A stretch of DNA of 48,274 nt from Parvularia atlantis (lineage: Eukaryota; Opisthokonta; Rotosphaerida). The stretch lies in contig CALSCO010000683.1 in assembly GCA_943704415.1 (NCBI GenBank), positions 1-48,274 of the forward strand. The letters run 5' to 3'. The notes under the pieces are model-generated. The model searched no databases and was not told the origin of the DNA. It saw nothing but the letters and a program-made list of their open reading frames with translations. Numbering within the stretch: position 1 is the first letter of the stretch; the number at the start of each line of letters is the position of its first letter. The position numbers and the translations under genes were made by a program. Shown piece after piece: positions 47,001 through 48,274 of the stretch.

Positions 47001-48131
47001 ATGTCGCGGTCGCGCTCGACGAGCGCGTCGTCGGCCAAGTCGGGCGGCGGAGGCGGCGCGGGCGAGGCGTCATCGTCGCGACGGGCGCGGGCACCGTCGA
47101 CGGAGCGGCCGCGGCGCAACAGTGGCGGCGACGCGCCGTACGACTACCGTGCGTCTTGCGCCTGCGTTGCCGACGTGGCGGGGCCCGTCGATCGCTGACG
47201 CGGCGGGCGCGCTGCCTTGCGTGTGTGCGCGCGCGGCGCCGCAGTGTTCAAGACGCTCGTGATCGGCGACTCGTCCGTGGGCAAGAGCGCGCTGTCGGTG
47301 CGGTTCGCGCACCACTCGTACCACGACAACTACACAAAGTGCGCCGGACGTGCCGCGTCCGTGACGTCGTGAGCGCTGACGCACACGCGCGCGCGCCTCG
47401 CCAGCACCGTCGGCCTCGACCTGACCAAGCGCGTGGTCGACGTGAACGGGTCCAGCTGCAAGCTGCACATCTGGGCAAGCGCCCGCCGACCGCTCCGCGC
47501 GCGACGGCGCTGACCGCGCGCCGCGCGGCGCAGGACACGGCCGGGCAGGAGCGCTTCCGCACGATCGTCGCGGCCTACTACCGCGACGCGCACGGGCTGC
47601 TGCTCGTGTACGACGTGACGAGCCGGACGTCGTTCACGAACGTACGCAAGTGGCTGACCGACGTCGAGCGGCACACGGCCGAGAGCGGCCAGAACATCTG
47701 TAAGGTCCTCGTCGGCAACAAGATCGACCTCGTCAGCACGCGCCAGGTGACCACGGCCGAGGGCAAGGCCCTCGCCGACAGCCTGGTGCGCGTCGCGGCG
47801 GCCGCCTCGTGCGGGAGGCCGGTGGCTGAAGCCGGCCCGCGTCGACAGCACATCCCGTTCTTCGAGACGAGCGCCAAGGCTGACGTGAACGTCGAGACGG
47901 CGTTCATGACGCTCGCGCGCGACATCCTTCGGCGGTGCGCAGGTTTGACAAGCGAGCGCCGGCGCACGTGACACGCAACGCAGGCTGCTGGCCGAGACGG
48001 ACGCGGCGTCGCGTTCGTCGTCGAGCGGCGTCGTGGACCTGACCGCGGCCGACGACGGCGGAGGGGCCGATGGGGGCGACGGCGGGGGCGCGGCGGCCGC
48101 GGGTCCAGTGAAGCGCGCGTGCTGCGGGTGA
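47001..48131 (+). CDS. RAB1/Ypt1-like small GTPase with N-terminal extension
   Basis: Rab GTPase of the RAB1/8/35 group, for vesicle traffic between ER, Golgi and plasma membrane. An atypical N-terminal extension of about 48 residues is rich in Ser, Arg and Gly ([20 protein letters not shown]). The G domain follows: [20 protein letters not shown] (P-loop), [11 protein letters not shown] (switch I strand), [20 protein letters not shown] (switch II), VGNKID (NKxD) and [21 protein letters not shown] and [12 protein letters not shown] resemble RAB1. After the last intron an acidic Asp/Gly-rich hypervariable tail ends VKRACCG. The vicinal cysteines fit geranylgeranylation in a CCX arrangement. Six exons encode about 270 residues. 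The start at 47001 is the first ATG after the upstream stop. The extension is unusual for RAB1, so orthology is tentative. Confidence 0.88.
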
Positions 48132-48274
48132 GAGCCACGATGTGACTCACATCTGAATCGCTCGTTCACTGGGCGTTGCCGCGCGCGCGTCGGCTGTTTG
48201 CCCTCGGCCGCCCGCTGCCGCTTGCATTAGTCGCCACCGTCGCCGCGCGCCGCCGGCCCGCGCCTCACGCGCAA
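48132..48274. other. Terminal intergenic or 3' UTR sequence
   Basis: The last 143 bp follow the RAB1 stop. A short AT-richer stretch (about 48139-48170) is probably its 3' UTR, after which sequence is GC-rich without a convincing coding frame. The neighbouring gene lies outside the window. Confidence 0.4.

Overview
This is nuclear DNA of a unicellular eukaryote with a very GC-rich, very compact genome. There are no bacterial operons or ribosome binding sites. Nearly every gene is cut by many tiny introns (mostly about 45-90 nt) that begin GTGCGT or a close variant and end in CAG after a CTGAC or CTCAC branch-site-like sequence. The gene set (CUL1, WEE1, TACC, CWC25, FCF2, SLX9, ARFRP1, RAB1, a type IIC P-type ATPase, INPP4, an ER prolyl-4-hydroxylase-like protein, TIG/IPT repeats) points to an opisthokont or close relative. 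A zoosporic early-diverging fungus or a free-living protist (apusomonad or unicellular holozoan type) both fit, and I cannot decide between them. I see no tRNA, rRNA, CRISPR array or mobile element.

I find 22 protein genes. Positions 1-2227: end of an IQ-RhoGEF-PH gene (+). Positions 2396-12383: four head-to-tail minus-strand genes, fibrillarin, TACC, WEE1-like kinase and cullin-1, read in the order CUL1, WEE1, TACC, FBL and separated by only 42-65 bp. Positions 12691-13759: a mitochondrial two-TM coiled-coil protein (+). Positions 13818-17108: a receptor with seven TIG repeats and a PSI-like module (-). Positions 17155-17821: SLX9 (-). Positions 17930-22483: a Na,K-ATPase-like alpha subunit (+). 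Positions 22613-23698: the PLP-binding protein PLPBP (+). Positions 23745-26370: an AidB-type acyl-CoA dehydrogenase (-), divergent from a peroxisomal SCP2 protein (+, 26489-27034). Positions 27078-28735: prolyl-4-hydroxylase-like (-), divergent from FCF2 (+, 28751-29967). Positions 30018-31838: ARFRP1 and an unknown coiled-coil protein (-). Positions 32006-33573: a TauD-like dioxygenase (+). Positions 33594-35129: the splicing factor CWC25 (-). Positions 35301-40444: a Notch-topology receptor (+). Positions 40538-45538: PH-C2-INPP4 phosphoinositide phosphatase (-). Positions 45655-46967: SAM plus HMG-box protein (+). Positions 47001-48131: RAB1-like GTPase (+).

The standout is the 35301-40444 gene. 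My 20-exon model keeps frame throughout and predicts a protein of about 1,346 residues. It has a signal peptide, four novel ectodomain repeats, an Asn-Gly linker, a Pro-Thr stalk, one TM helix, a basic KRRR stop-transfer, about eight ankyrin repeats resembling those of Notch, polyglutamine, and an acidic-hydrophobic tail. That is the layout of Notch without EGF or LNR modules. Other points of interest are the plexin-like TIG receptor, changed cation-site residues in the P-type ATPase, divergent gene pairs with promoters of 15-308 bp, a divergent pair whose two products both end in peroxisomal tripeptides, G/C homopolymers inside introns, and one GC-AG intron.

Intergenic space is minimal. Convergent genes stop 20-170 bp apart, and most divergent start codons lie 15-310 bp apart. 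All exon models here were joined by eye from splice signals and reading frame, so gene ends are more secure than every internal junction.
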